Assembly: GCF_023515995.1 (NCBI RefSeq)
Contig: NZ_CP097320.1
Coordinates: 2,046,001-2,110,000, forward strand
Direction: 5' to 3'
From: Candidatus Mycobacterium methanotrophicum
Lineage (GTDB): Bacteria > Actinomycetota > Actinomycetes > Mycobacteriales > Mycobacteriaceae
Length of the DNA stretch: 64,000 nt
Below, in pieces: positions 49,633 to 57,649 of the stretch (its first letter is position 1; every line of letters begins with the position of its first letter). Made by a program: the position numbers and the translations under genes. The notes beneath the pieces were generated by a model, which saw nothing but the letters and a program-made list of their open reading frames with translations, was not told where the DNA came from and did not search any database.

Positions 49633-51621
49633 GTGGGTCCGAAAGACAACGGAGCCAGGTCGGAATCTCAGCCAGATTCACACCGGGCCGGTGCGGTGCT
49701 GCCCGAACGGAGAAAATCGGAGAAGCTAGAGAAGCTAGAGAAGGTTGTCATCCGTTTCGCCGGCGACTCCGGTGATGGCATGCAGCTCACCGGCGACCGG
49801 TTCACGTCCGAGGCAGCGCTTTTCGGCAACGACCTGGCGACCCAACCGAACTATCCGGCCGAGATCCGCGCGCCACAGGGCACGCTGCCGGGCGTCTCGT
49901 CGTTCCAGATCCAAATCGCTGACTACGACATTTTCACCGCCGGTGACCGACCCGACGTGCTGGTCGCGATGAACCCGGCCGCGCTGAAAGCCAACATCAC
50001 CGACCTGCCCATTGGCGGGCTGGTGATCGCCAACTCCGATGAGTTCACCAAGCGCAACCTGGCCAAAGTCGGCTACCAGGACAACCCGCTGGAAACCGGC
50101 GAACTGTCCGACTACAAGGTTGAGGCCGTTCCCATGACCACGCTGACGCTGGGTGCCGTCGAGGTCATCGGGGCGTCGAAGAAAGACGGCCAGCGCGCCA
50201 AGAACATGTTTGCGCTGGGCCTGTTGTCATGGATGTACGGGCGCCCGATCGAGACCAGCGAAACATTCATCAGGGAGAAGTTCGCCCGTAAGCCCGATGT
50301 CGCCGAGGCCAATGTGTTGGCGCTGAAGGCTGGGTGGAACTACGGCGAAACCACCGAGGCCTTCGCCGTCACCTACGAGGTCTCGCCGGCGAAGCTGCCC
50401 GCAGGGGAATACCGGCAGATTTCCGGGAACACCGCGCTGGCTTACGGCATCGTCGCGGCCGGCCAGCTGGCCGACATTCAGGTCGTCCTCGGCAGTTACC
50501 CGATCACACCGGCGTCGGACATTCTGCACGAGCTCTCCAAACACAAGAACTTCAACGTGGTCACCTTCCAGGCCGAAGACGAGATCGGCGGGATCTGCGC
50601 TGCGCTGGGCGCCAGCTACGGCGGCGCGCTCGGGGTCACCAGCACATCGGGACCCGGCCTGTCGCTGAAGGCCGAAGCGCTTGGACTGGCGGTGATGACC
50701 GAGCTGCCGTTGCTCGTCGTCGACGTGCAGCGGGGTGGGCCGTCGACCGGGCTTCCGACCAAAACTGAGCAGGCTGACCTGCTGCAGGCGATGTACGGCC
50801 GCAATGGCGAATCACCGGTGGCGGTGCTGGCGCCGCGGTCGCCGTCGGACTGCTTCGACACCGCCCTGGAGGCGGTGCGCATCGCGGTCTCGTACCATAC
50901 GCCGGTAATTCTGTTGTCGGACGGGGCAATCGCCAACGGCTCGGAGCCGTGGCGGATCCCAGATGTCGACGAGTTGCCACCCATCAAGCACGTCTTCGCC
51001 AAGCCGGACGAGCCGTTCCAGCCGTATGCTCGCGATCCGGAAACCCTCGCTCGGCAATTCGCCGTACCGGGTACTCCCGGTCTCGAACACCGCATCGGTG
51101 GCTTGGAGGCCGCGAACGGTTCCGGCGACATCTCCTACGAGCCGGCCAATCACGACCTGATGGTGCGGTTGCGCCAGGCCAAGATCGACGGGATCGCTGT
51201 TCCCGATCTCGAAGTCGACGATCCGACCGGGGACGCCGAACTGCTGCTGATCGGCTGGGGCAGTTCCTACGGCCCGATTGGTGAAGCCTGCCGGCGCGCG
51301 CGCCGCAACGGCATCAAGGTTGCGCATGCTCATCTGCGACACCTGCGGCCATTCCCCGCCAACCTGGGCGAGGTGTTGCATCGTTACCCACAGGTTGTGG
51401 CACCGGAGATGAACCTGGGTCAGCTGGCGCTGCTCCTTCGGGGCAAGTACCTGGTCGACGTGCAATCCGCCACCAAGGTTCAAGGTGTCTCATTCCTGGC
51501 CGACGAGGTGGGGCGCGTCATCCGCGCCGCGCTGGGCGGGACACTGGCCGAAATCGAGCAAGACAAGACGTTGGTCGCGAGATTGGCGGCGGCCACGGTC
51601 GGAGCGGGAGCGGGAAGCTGA
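49633..51621 (+). CDS. korA: 2-oxoglutarate:ferredoxin oxidoreductase, fused gamma-alpha subunit
   Basis: A 662-residue fusion: the gamma domain starts VVIRFAGDSGDGMQLTGDRF and the alpha domain starts near ALAYGIVAAGQLADIQVVLG, with SYPITPASDILHELS and FQAEDEIGGICAALGASYGG. With KorB it oxidatively decarboxylates 2-oxoglutarate to succinyl-CoA with reduction of ferredoxin, a CoA-linked TCA bypass in mycobacteria. GTG 49633 (GGAAGG upstream) fits the family N-terminus; ATG 49576 adds 19 residues. The linker has a repeated LEK motif from a 9-bp tandem repeat at 49720-49743. Confidence 0.92.
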   Translation: MGPKDNGARSESQPDSHRAGAVLPERRKSEKLEKLEKVVIRFAGDSGDGMQLTGDRFTSEAALFGNDLATQPNYPAEIRAPQGTLPGVSSFQIQIADYDIFTAGDRPDVLVAMNPAALKANITDLPIGGLVIANSDEFTKRNLAKVGYQDNPLETGELSDYKVEAVPMTTLTLGAVEVIGASKKDGQRAKNMFALGLLSWMYGRPIETSETFIREKFARKPDVAEANVLALKAGWNYGETTEAFAVTYEVSPAKLPAGEYRQISGNTALAYGIVAAGQLADIQVVLGSYPITPASDILHELSKHKNFNVVTFQAEDEIGGICAALGASYGGALGVTSTSGPGLSLKAEALGLAVMTELPLLVVDVQRGGPSTGLPTKTEQADLLQAMYGRNGESPVAVLAPRSPSDCFDTALEAVRIAVSYHTPVILLSDGAIANGSEPWRIPDVDELPPIKHVFAKPDEPFQPYARDPETLARQFAVPGTPGLEHRIGGLEAANGSGDISYEPANHDLMVRLRQAKIDGIAVPDLEVDDPTGDAELLLIGWGSSYGPIGEACRRARRNGIKVAHAHLRHLRPFPANLGEVLHRYPQVVAPEMNLGQLALLLRGKYLVDVQSATKVQGVSFLADEVGRVIRAALGGTLAEIEQDKTLVARLAAATVGAGAGS

Positions 51622-52700
51622 TGACTGACCTGATCGGCGTGGATCTCGGGCTGCCGGATCTGCTGACCAAAAACCACGGCGTGCCCACCACCGACCAGCC
51701 GCAGACGGCCAAGGACTTCACCAGTGACCAGGAGGTCCGCTGGTGCCCCGGTTGCGGTGACTACGTCATCCTCAACACCATCCGCAACTTTTTGCCCGAG
51801 CTCGGGCTGCGCCGCGAAAACATCGTCTTCGTCAGCGGCATCGGTTGCTCGAGCCGCTTCCCGTACTACCTGGAAACCTACGGGCTGCACTCGATTCACG
51901 GCCGCGCACCGGCGATCGCGACAGGTCTGGCGCTGGCGCGTGAGGATCTTTCGGTCTGGGTGGTCACTGGCGACGGGGATGCGCTGTCGATCGGCGGCAA
52001 CCACCTGATTCACGCGTTGCGGCGCAACGTCAACATCACCGTCTTGCTTTTCAACAACCGGATCTACGGCCTGACCAAGGGTCAGTATTCGCCGACGTCC
52101 GAGGTGGGCAAGATCACCAAGTCGACGCCGATGGGATCGCTTGACCAACCGTTCAACCCGGTATCACTGGCGCTCGGCGCTGAGGCGACTTTCGTCGGCC
52201 GGGCGCTGGACTCCGACCGCAACGGCCTGTCTGAGGTTTTACGTGCCGCAGCCCAGCACCGCGGGTCCGCCTTGGTCGAAATACTGCAGGACTGCCCGAT
52301 CTTCAACGACGGATCGTTCGACGCGCTGCGCAAAGAAGGAGCAGATGAACGGGTGATCAACGTCCGCCACGGCGAACCGGTCATCTTCGGCGCCAACGGC
52401 GAATACTGTGCGGTGCGGTGCGGGTATGGACTCGAGGTGGCCAAGACCGCCGACGTCGGCGCCGACGAGATCGTGGTGCACGACGCGCATGCCGTCGATT
52501 CCGCCTACGCGTTCGCGCTCTCGCGGCTATCCGAGCAGAATCTCGAGCACACCGTGATGGGCATCTTGCGTGAGGTCAATCGGCCCACTTATGACGACGC
52601 GGCCCGGGCGCAGGTCAGTGCCGCACAGGAGTCCAAGCCGGCCGACCGTGTCGCGTTGCAATCGCTGTTGCACGGGCGCGACACCTGGACCGTGCACTAA
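51621..52700 (+). CDS. korB: 2-oxoglutarate:ferredoxin oxidoreductase beta subunit
   Basis: A 359-residue thiamine-diphosphate subunit. [12 protein letters not shown] and [10 protein letters not shown] place the iron-sulfur-associated cysteines, [20 protein letters not shown] is the TPP motif, and [17 protein letters not shown] completes the cofactor site. It forms the complex with KorA. The ATG shares one base with the korA stop (TGATG). A single base (52701) separates it from mobA. Confidence 0.93.
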   Translation: MTDLIGVDLGLPDLLTKNHGVPTTDQPQTAKDFTSDQEVRWCPGCGDYVILNTIRNFLPELGLRRENIVFVSGIGCSSRFPYYLETYGLHSIHGRAPAIATGLALAREDLSVWVVTGDGDALSIGGNHLIHALRRNVNITVLLFNNRIYGLTKGQYSPTSEVGKITKSTPMGSLDQPFNPVSLALGAEATFVGRALDSDRNGLSEVLRAAAQHRGSALVEILQDCPIFNDGSFDALRKEGADERVINVRHGEPVIFGANGEYCAVRCGYGLEVAKTADVGADEIVVHDAHAVDSAYAFALSRLSEQNLEHTVMGILREVNRPTYDDAARAQVSAAQESKPADRVALQSLLHGRDTWTVH

Positions 52701-52701
52701 G

Positions 52702-53334
52702 GTGACGCCCACGGCTGAGCCGGCTTCGTTGGCCGGTGTGGTACTGGCGGGGGGAGCGTCGTTACGGACGGGCCGGGACAAGGCCATCATGCCGGTTCCC
52801 GCCGAACTTCTTGGCTCCCAAGATGGCGCCGAACCGCCCATCACGATGGTTGAGCGGGTAGTCAGTGTTGTCGGGGAGCGGTGTCAGCCGGTATTCGTCG
52901 TCGCCGCGCCCGGACAACGCCTGCCTTCACTGCCGGCCCGCGTGGTGCGTGACGACGTCCGTGGGCTCGGTCCGCTGCTTGCCGCCGGACGCGGATTACG
53001 CACCGCCGCGGAGGCCGGGGCCAAGCGGGCTTTCCTGTGCGCCGCCGACATGCCGTGGCTCAGCGCCGATTTGATTGACCTGCTCGACGAGCGGGCGGTC
53101 GAACTGAACGCCGACGTGGTGTTGCCGTGGGATGGTCGCGATCACTACTTGGCTGCGGTGTACCGGACCGAGCTGGCTGCGCAAGTCGATGCGCTGATCG
53201 CGGACGGCGAGCGCAACATGCGTTCGTTGGTCGATCGGGTCGACGCGCAACGAATCGTGCTACCCGAGTCGCGGTCGCTGGCCAACGTCAACTCGGTGGC
53301 CGACATGCGCAGGCTGCTGCGGGCCGGGCGCTAA
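52702..53334 (+). CDS. mobA: Molybdenum cofactor guanylyltransferase
   Basis: A 210-residue nucleotidyltransferase that attaches GMP to molybdopterin. The GTP-binding opening [16 protein letters not shown] matches LAGGxSxRMGxDKA, and the metal/acid region is [18 protein letters not shown] 52702 follows the korB stop by one base, as in M. tuberculosis Rv2453c. The TAA stop at 53332-53334 ends the korAB-mobA unit; IS DNA begins 116 bp later. Confidence 0.9.
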   Translation: MTPTAEPASLAGVVLAGGASLRTGRDKAIMPVPAELLGSQDGAEPPITMVERVVSVVGERCQPVFVVAAPGQRLPSLPARVVRDDVRGLGPLLAAGRGLRTAAEAGAKRAFLCAADMPWLSADLIDLLDERAVELNADVVLPWDGRDHYLAAVYRTELAAQVDALIADGERNMRSLVDRVDAQRIVLPESRSLANVNSVADMRRLLRAGR

Positions 53335-53450
53335 CGAAGTCTGGCTCGCTTTTACCCGGCTTCGATTTGTTCGAGCAACTTTTCCGCGCAATTAGTTGCT
53401 GAACTCACGCGCCCGAAAACTTGAATGGCAAACTGCGTCTTGCCCAACAT

Positions 53451-54395
53451 TGACGTTTTCTCAGTAATTTCCGCGTTGGAGAGTCGATAGTACGATCGCG
53501 GCGGCAACAACTGCGCCAATCCTGGTTGGACACAGGCGGATTCGACGGAGGCAGCGCCAACGCTGTTTGAGTTCGGCGTTGGCGCGTTCACCGATGGCAC
53601 GCGCCGCGGTGAGCAGCATGTTGTAGCTCTGATTCTCCACGGCCAGGCCGCGGCCCTTGACCGGAGTGTGCACCCCGATCCCCGCTCCTTCGTAGCCCTT
53701 GTCGGCCAGCGTCGGCACCCCGTCGGCCGCGGACTTGTACAGCGCGCCCAGGCAGTGCGCGCGGGCGGCGGTGATGTCGTGCACGCTGCCCGGCTCGACC
53801 TCGCTCGACCACACCGGGAACCCGCCCGGGTCGGCCAGTATCTGCACATTGCCGCCCTGGGTTTTGTGCTTGCCCGAATACCACCGGTGATGGCCGGCCT
53901 CGTTGCGCTCGTCCACCCGGTCGATGGCGATCAGCGTCCCGTCCAGCGTCACGTGCGACCACTGTTCGGCCTTGGCCCGGTCGAGCACTTCGTGCAGGTC
54001 AGGAGCTTGTTCGGCGATCACGTCGATCGCCTCGTGCAGATAGCGGTAGCTGGTGGAGATCGGCAGCCCAGCCTCCATCGCCAACAACCGGATCGGGGCG
54101 TCGTCGCGGAACCACCGCAGCACCAGCTTGGCCTGCGTGCGCACCGTACCCGACCGCCGCCCGGCCCGCGTTCTGATCTCGCGCCGGTGAACGTGCAGCA
54201 GCGCGGTCACATGCAGCAGGGTTTCCTCCGGCACGTCGCAGATGGCAGAGTAGGTGAACACGTGGGGTCCTTTGCAGCGGAGCGGGTTTCCTCGTCGAAA
54301 CCGAATCCTTGAGCAAGGACCCCACGCCCAGCCACTACGACACGCCGAAAACTCCAGTCACACCAGACTCACGAGCCCCAAGTGAGAAAACCTCA
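53451..54395. mobile_element. IS5-type insertion sequence, about 945 bp
   Basis: It is bounded by inverted repeats TGACGTTTTCTCA (53451-53463) and TGAGAAAACCTCA (54383-54395), which match at 12 of 13 positions when one is inverted. It contains one DDE transposase gene whose stop lies inside the left repeat. No clear target duplication is visible, so either the target site is very short or it has decayed. It separates mobA from the peptidase remnant. Confidence 0.75.
53461..54261 (-). CDS. IS5-family DDE transposase
   Basis: A 266-residue transposase with an N-terminal HTH_Tnp_4-like domain (EAGLPISTSYRYLHEAIDVI) and the DDE_Tnp_4 core: Asp in HVTLDGTLIAIDRV, Asp in LADKGYEGAGIGV, and Glu in ERANAELKQRW. 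Thus all three catalytic acids appear present and the frame is intact, suggesting recent arrival or ongoing competence. No host function is implied. The ATG is at 54261; the TGA stop overlaps the element's terminal repeat. Confidence 0.88.
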   Translation of the reverse strand: MFTYSAICDVPEETLLHVTALLHVHRREIRTRAGRRSGTVRTQAKLVLRWFRDDAPIRLLAMEAGLPISTSYRYLHEAIDVIAEQAPDLHEVLDRAKAEQWSHVTLDGTLIAIDRVDERNEAGHHRWYSGKHKTQGGNVQILADPGGFPVWSSEVEPGSVHDITAARAHCLGALYKSAADGVPTLADKGYEGAGIGVHTPVKGRGLAVENQSYNMLLTAARAIGERANAELKQRWRCLRRIRLCPTRIGAVVAAAIVLSTLQRGNY

Positions 54396-55338
54396 TTGTT
54401 TGTGATTATTACCGGCCGGATCCGAAGTATTTAATGCATGATTGGCGAGAACCGATATGCCATTCGAATTTGCGGTCGTGCCCGTATCGTGTTGGGGGCG
54501 ACGGCTGTCTGGATCGCCAAGCGATCGGGAACCGATTCGCCGGCAATAGCAAGGTCCATTGGAAAAACTGGATAGCCGGACCGAGTCTGGCAAATGGTCC
54601 GTGAGCATCGTTGGCGAGTCACGCACAGCGCCGATCGACTGCCTCGCCGGGAGGTATCTACGGTGGCCATTGACGAAACACGGATCGAATCTGTTGCTGC
54701 ACAGCGATATTAACGAGAGGCCTATTTTCGTGATCGTGTTAGCCGCGCCGCTGACGTCGATCATGTCGTCGACTCTAGGCGGACGACGAAAAGGGTTGGT
54801 ATGGACGGGATATTGATGCCGCCAGCCAGGGTAGCGGGCCGTGACGAAGACGGACGCGCCAAACCCGCCTGCGACGCGTCTAGCTAACCCCGTAGTCGGG
54901 GTGTCCCGCTCAGCACGGGCGATGCCCGAGCCAGGCCCGAGACCGATCGGTTCAACCGCGGCAAAACGCGTGACACAGTTCACGAAAAGTGCGTGATTTG
55001 GCGCACTGCGGCACTTCAGCGTCGACGGCTGCCCGTGAGCGGAACACGCCGACGTGACCTGCGCAGACAATTAGTTCAGCCGGTCTTAATAAATTTGTCA
55101 TTGGTTCGAGATAGTGGCGTGTCCCGAGATGACGAATCCAATCCGGTCTCGCACGGTCCGTGTCGTGTCGGCCAGAAAAAGGCCAAAAATCGAATCCACG
55201 GACCCGCGTGTGAGCGGGGGCTGCGGACGGCGACCCCGCCGTATCGCCGTCGGGCAGCAGCGCCCGACCGGTGGCTGCCCCCCCGGCCAGTGGCCGGCGC
55301 ATGGGATCGTCGGCCGGCCTCCCTGAGCCGGTCGAACG
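54396..55338. other. Non-coding, lower-GC stretch after the IS
   Basis: No supportable gene is seen in 943 bases on either strand. Frames of over 180 codons exist but read as Arg/Pro/Ser-rich nonsense without family motifs. The part near 54400-54800 is clearly poorer in GC than the surrounding genes. In M. tuberculosis the equivalent interval holds Rv2452c, Rv2451 and rpfE; no RpfE signature (such as WDAIAACESGGNW) is present here. Confidence 0.6.
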
Positions 55339-55782
55339 ATGGCCGGCCACACCGACCGATTCGCTGCGATCGTGACCCACGCCAGTCTTTGGGCGCTGGA
55401 CCAATTCAGCCCGACAACCGATCACGCCTATTGCTGGCGCCGCGAGATGACGCCGGAGATGACCGCCGCCAACTCACCACACCGGTTCGTCGGCCGGATT
55501 GCCACGCCGACGCTGGTCGTCCATGCCGCCTCGGGCTATCGCGTGCCGATCGGTGAAGGCCTGCGGCGTGGTACGGGCTGCTGGGCGCATCGGCGCTGCC
55601 GGCCGACGAGGATGGCAGCAGTCCGCACCGGTTCCTGTACTTCCCAGTCCGAGAACCACTGGGTAATGACGCCACAGCACACCAAGGTCTGGTATCAGGT
55701 GGTGATCGTCTTTCTGTCCGAGCATGCGCTGGGGGAGAGCGCCGAGTTGCCCGAGATGCTCGGAGTACCGTCGCGCCTGTGA
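55339..55782 (+). pseudogene. S9 prolyl-oligopeptidase-type peptidase, C-terminal remnant
   Basis: It reads AGHTDRFAAIVTHASLWALD, FSPTTDHAYCWRREMTPEMT and ANSPHRFVGRIATPTLVVH, the C-terminal hydrolase part of an S9 peptidase. Around 55563-55570 and again near 55645-55650 the frame slips; the alternate frame between them gives WYGLLGASALPADEDGSSPH, restoring the family. The catalytic Asp region (normally HGDRDYRVP) is HAASGYRVP; the His of SENHWV remains. The GxSxGG nucleophile portion upstream is deleted. Its stop still overlaps the next start as GTGA. Confidence 0.78.
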
Positions 55783-57038
55783 CCGAGGCGCGTGAATACG
55801 ACATCGTCTTGTACGGGGCCACCGGCTTCGTGGGCAAGCTGACCGCCGAATACCTGGCCCGGGCCGGCGGGGGCGCGCGGATCGCGCTGGCCGGCCGGTC
55901 GACTGACCGCCTGCGCGCGGTCCGTGACACGCTGGGATCCCCGGCACAGTTCTGGCCGGTTTTGATGGCCGACGCCTCGTCGCCGTCAACCCTGGATGCG
56001 ATGGCCGCGCAGACCAGAGTGGTCGTCACCACCGTCGGGCCCTACAGCCGCTACGGCCTGCCGTTGGTCGCCGCATGCGCGGCGGCGGGCACCGACTACG
56101 CCGACCTGACCGGCGAGCCGCCGTTCGTTCGCGACAGCATCGACCTGTACCACAAGCAGGCGCTCGACACCGGCGCGCGCATCGTGCACGCGTGCGGATT
56201 TGATTCGATCCCTTCGGATCTCACCGTGTACGCGCTTTACCGGAGGGCGAGCGAAGACGGCGCCGGCGAGCTTGACGAGACCAACTTCGTGGTTCGCTCG
56301 TTCTCCGGCGGACTGTCCGGCGGCACCATCGCCTCGGCGGTGGAAGTGCTGCGCACCGTCTCCAGTGATCCCAACGCGCGTCGTCAGTTCGCCGACCCCT
56401 ACACGCTGAGTCCCGACCGCGGCGCAGAACCTGAACTCGGCGCGCAACCCGACCTGCGGTGGCGGCGGGGCCGTCAGATCGCGCCGGAATTGGCCGGTTT
56501 GTGGACGGCCGGATTCGCGATGGCCCCCATCAACACCCGAATCGTGCGGCGCAGCAACGCATTACAGCAGTGGGCGTACGGCAGGCAGTTCCGTTACAGC
56601 GAGCACATGAGTCTGGGATCGTCGGCGGTGGCGCCGATCACGTCGGCCGTCGTCAACGGGGTCGGCAACACCGTTTCGGCGCTGGGCAACCGCTATTTCC
56701 GGCTGCTGCCAGACCGACTGGTGCAGCGGGTGCTGCCCAAACCCGGCAGCGGGCCCAGCGCCGCCGTTCGGCAGCGCGGCTATTACAAGGCAGAGACCTA
56801 CACCACCACAACCACCGGCGCCCGTTATGTCGCCACTATCGCTCAGCAGGGCGACCCGGGATACCACGCCACCTCGGTGTTGTTGGGGGAAAGCGGTCTG
56901 GCACTGGCGATGGACCGCGATGAGCTCTCGGAGCTGCGTGGCGTGCTGACACCGGCGGCCGCGATGGGTGACGTGCTGATGACCCGGCTGCCGGCCGCGG
57001 GCGTGTCGCTGGACACCGCCCGGCTGGCGCCTCGGTGA
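55779..57038 (+). CDS. Saccharopine dehydrogenase-like / trans-acting enoyl reductase family protein
   Basis: A 419-residue Rossmann oxidoreductase equal in length to Rv2449c. YDIVLYGATGFVGKLTAEYL is the NADP-binding motif; VVTTVGPYSRYGLPLVAACA, TDYADLTGEPPFVRDSI and VHACGFDSIPSDLTVY are signatures shared with mycobacterial trans-acting enoyl reductases (Rv2953 family). It may reduce a lipid intermediate, but no polyketide genes are adjacent, so the substrate is unknown. The GTG overlaps the peptidase remnant stop, a relic of an operon. Confidence 0.85.
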   Translation: MTEAREYDIVLYGATGFVGKLTAEYLARAGGGARIALAGRSTDRLRAVRDTLGSPAQFWPVLMADASSPSTLDAMAAQTRVVVTTVGPYSRYGLPLVAACAAAGTDYADLTGEPPFVRDSIDLYHKQALDTGARIVHACGFDSIPSDLTVYALYRRASEDGAGELDETNFVVRSFSGGLSGGTIASAVEVLRTVSSDPNARRQFADPYTLSPDRGAEPELGAQPDLRWRRGRQIAPELAGLWTAGFAMAPINTRIVRRSNALQQWAYGRQFRYSEHMSLGSSAVAPITSAVVNGVGNTVSALGNRYFRLLPDRLVQRVLPKPGSGPSAAVRQRGYYKAETYTTTTTGARYVATIAQQGDPGYHATSVLLGESGLALAMDRDELSELRGVLTPAAAMGDVLMTRLPAAGVSLDTARLAPR

Positions 57039-57116
57039 CGCTCGCTGACGACGCGGGCAATTGAATCCCCGTGCAAGAACCGCTATCGGCAGGCTTCGGC
57101 GCGCTACTGTCGTGTT

Positions 57117-57583
57117 ATGTCTGGCCTTGAGGATCTTTTCGCTCAGATCCCCACAAGTGACATCGCAAACAAAATCGGCGTCGACGAAGCGGAGGTCCAC
57201 AAAGCGGTTCAGCTGTTGGTGCCGGCACTAGTCGGCGGTTTGCACGAGAATGCCCAGGACCCCGAGCACGCCAGCAAGATCGAGTCCGCGGCCGACAGCC
57301 ATGCCGCCAGCGGCCTGCCCGGCGGCGGTGGAGCCAACAGCGCTCTGCTCAAGCAACTTCTGCCGATCTTGGCGCCGATCGTGCTGGCCTATGTCGGAAA
57401 GCAACTCAGCGGAAAGAGTGGAACTCCCGCGAAGGAGGCCGCTTCTTCAGCGGCGCTCAACGACGTGTTGGGCAGCATCCTTGGCGGCATGGGCGGCAAC
57501 AAGTCACTGGGCACCGTGTTGGGCAATGCGTTGGTTCCAAGGCCGGCGACATCCTCGGCGGATTGCTCGGAGGTAAGAAGTAA
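57117..57583 (+). pseudogene. DUF937 protein with C-terminal frameshift
   Basis: It begins MSGLEDLFAQIPTSDIANKI and has the DUF937 pattern of an Ala/Gly-rich helical protein (LLPILAPIVLAYVGKQLSG, LNDVLGSILGGMGG). After GNALV, near 57535-57541, the frame is lost: the alternate frame supplies KAGDILGGLLGGKK and a TAA at 57583, which is the family's normal end. In the original frame reading continues 23 more codons to TGA 57653, overlapping the valS start. Function is unknown. It may still be expressed with an altered tail of about 40 residues. Confidence 0.72.
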
Positions 57584-57649
57584 CCACCGAAAACGCACTT
57601 CACCGCGGGCGGTGTTCGTTGCCGACCTCGTGCTTTCTAGAATTGACGG

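Noticed and set aside
51470..51640. Possible fusion of korA and korB
   Set aside because: The frames differ and the TGATG junction is a standard coupled stop-start.
54393..55070. 225-codon minus-strand frame to the right of the IS
   Set aside because: No recognisable domain, unusual composition and no ribosome site; treated as non-coding.
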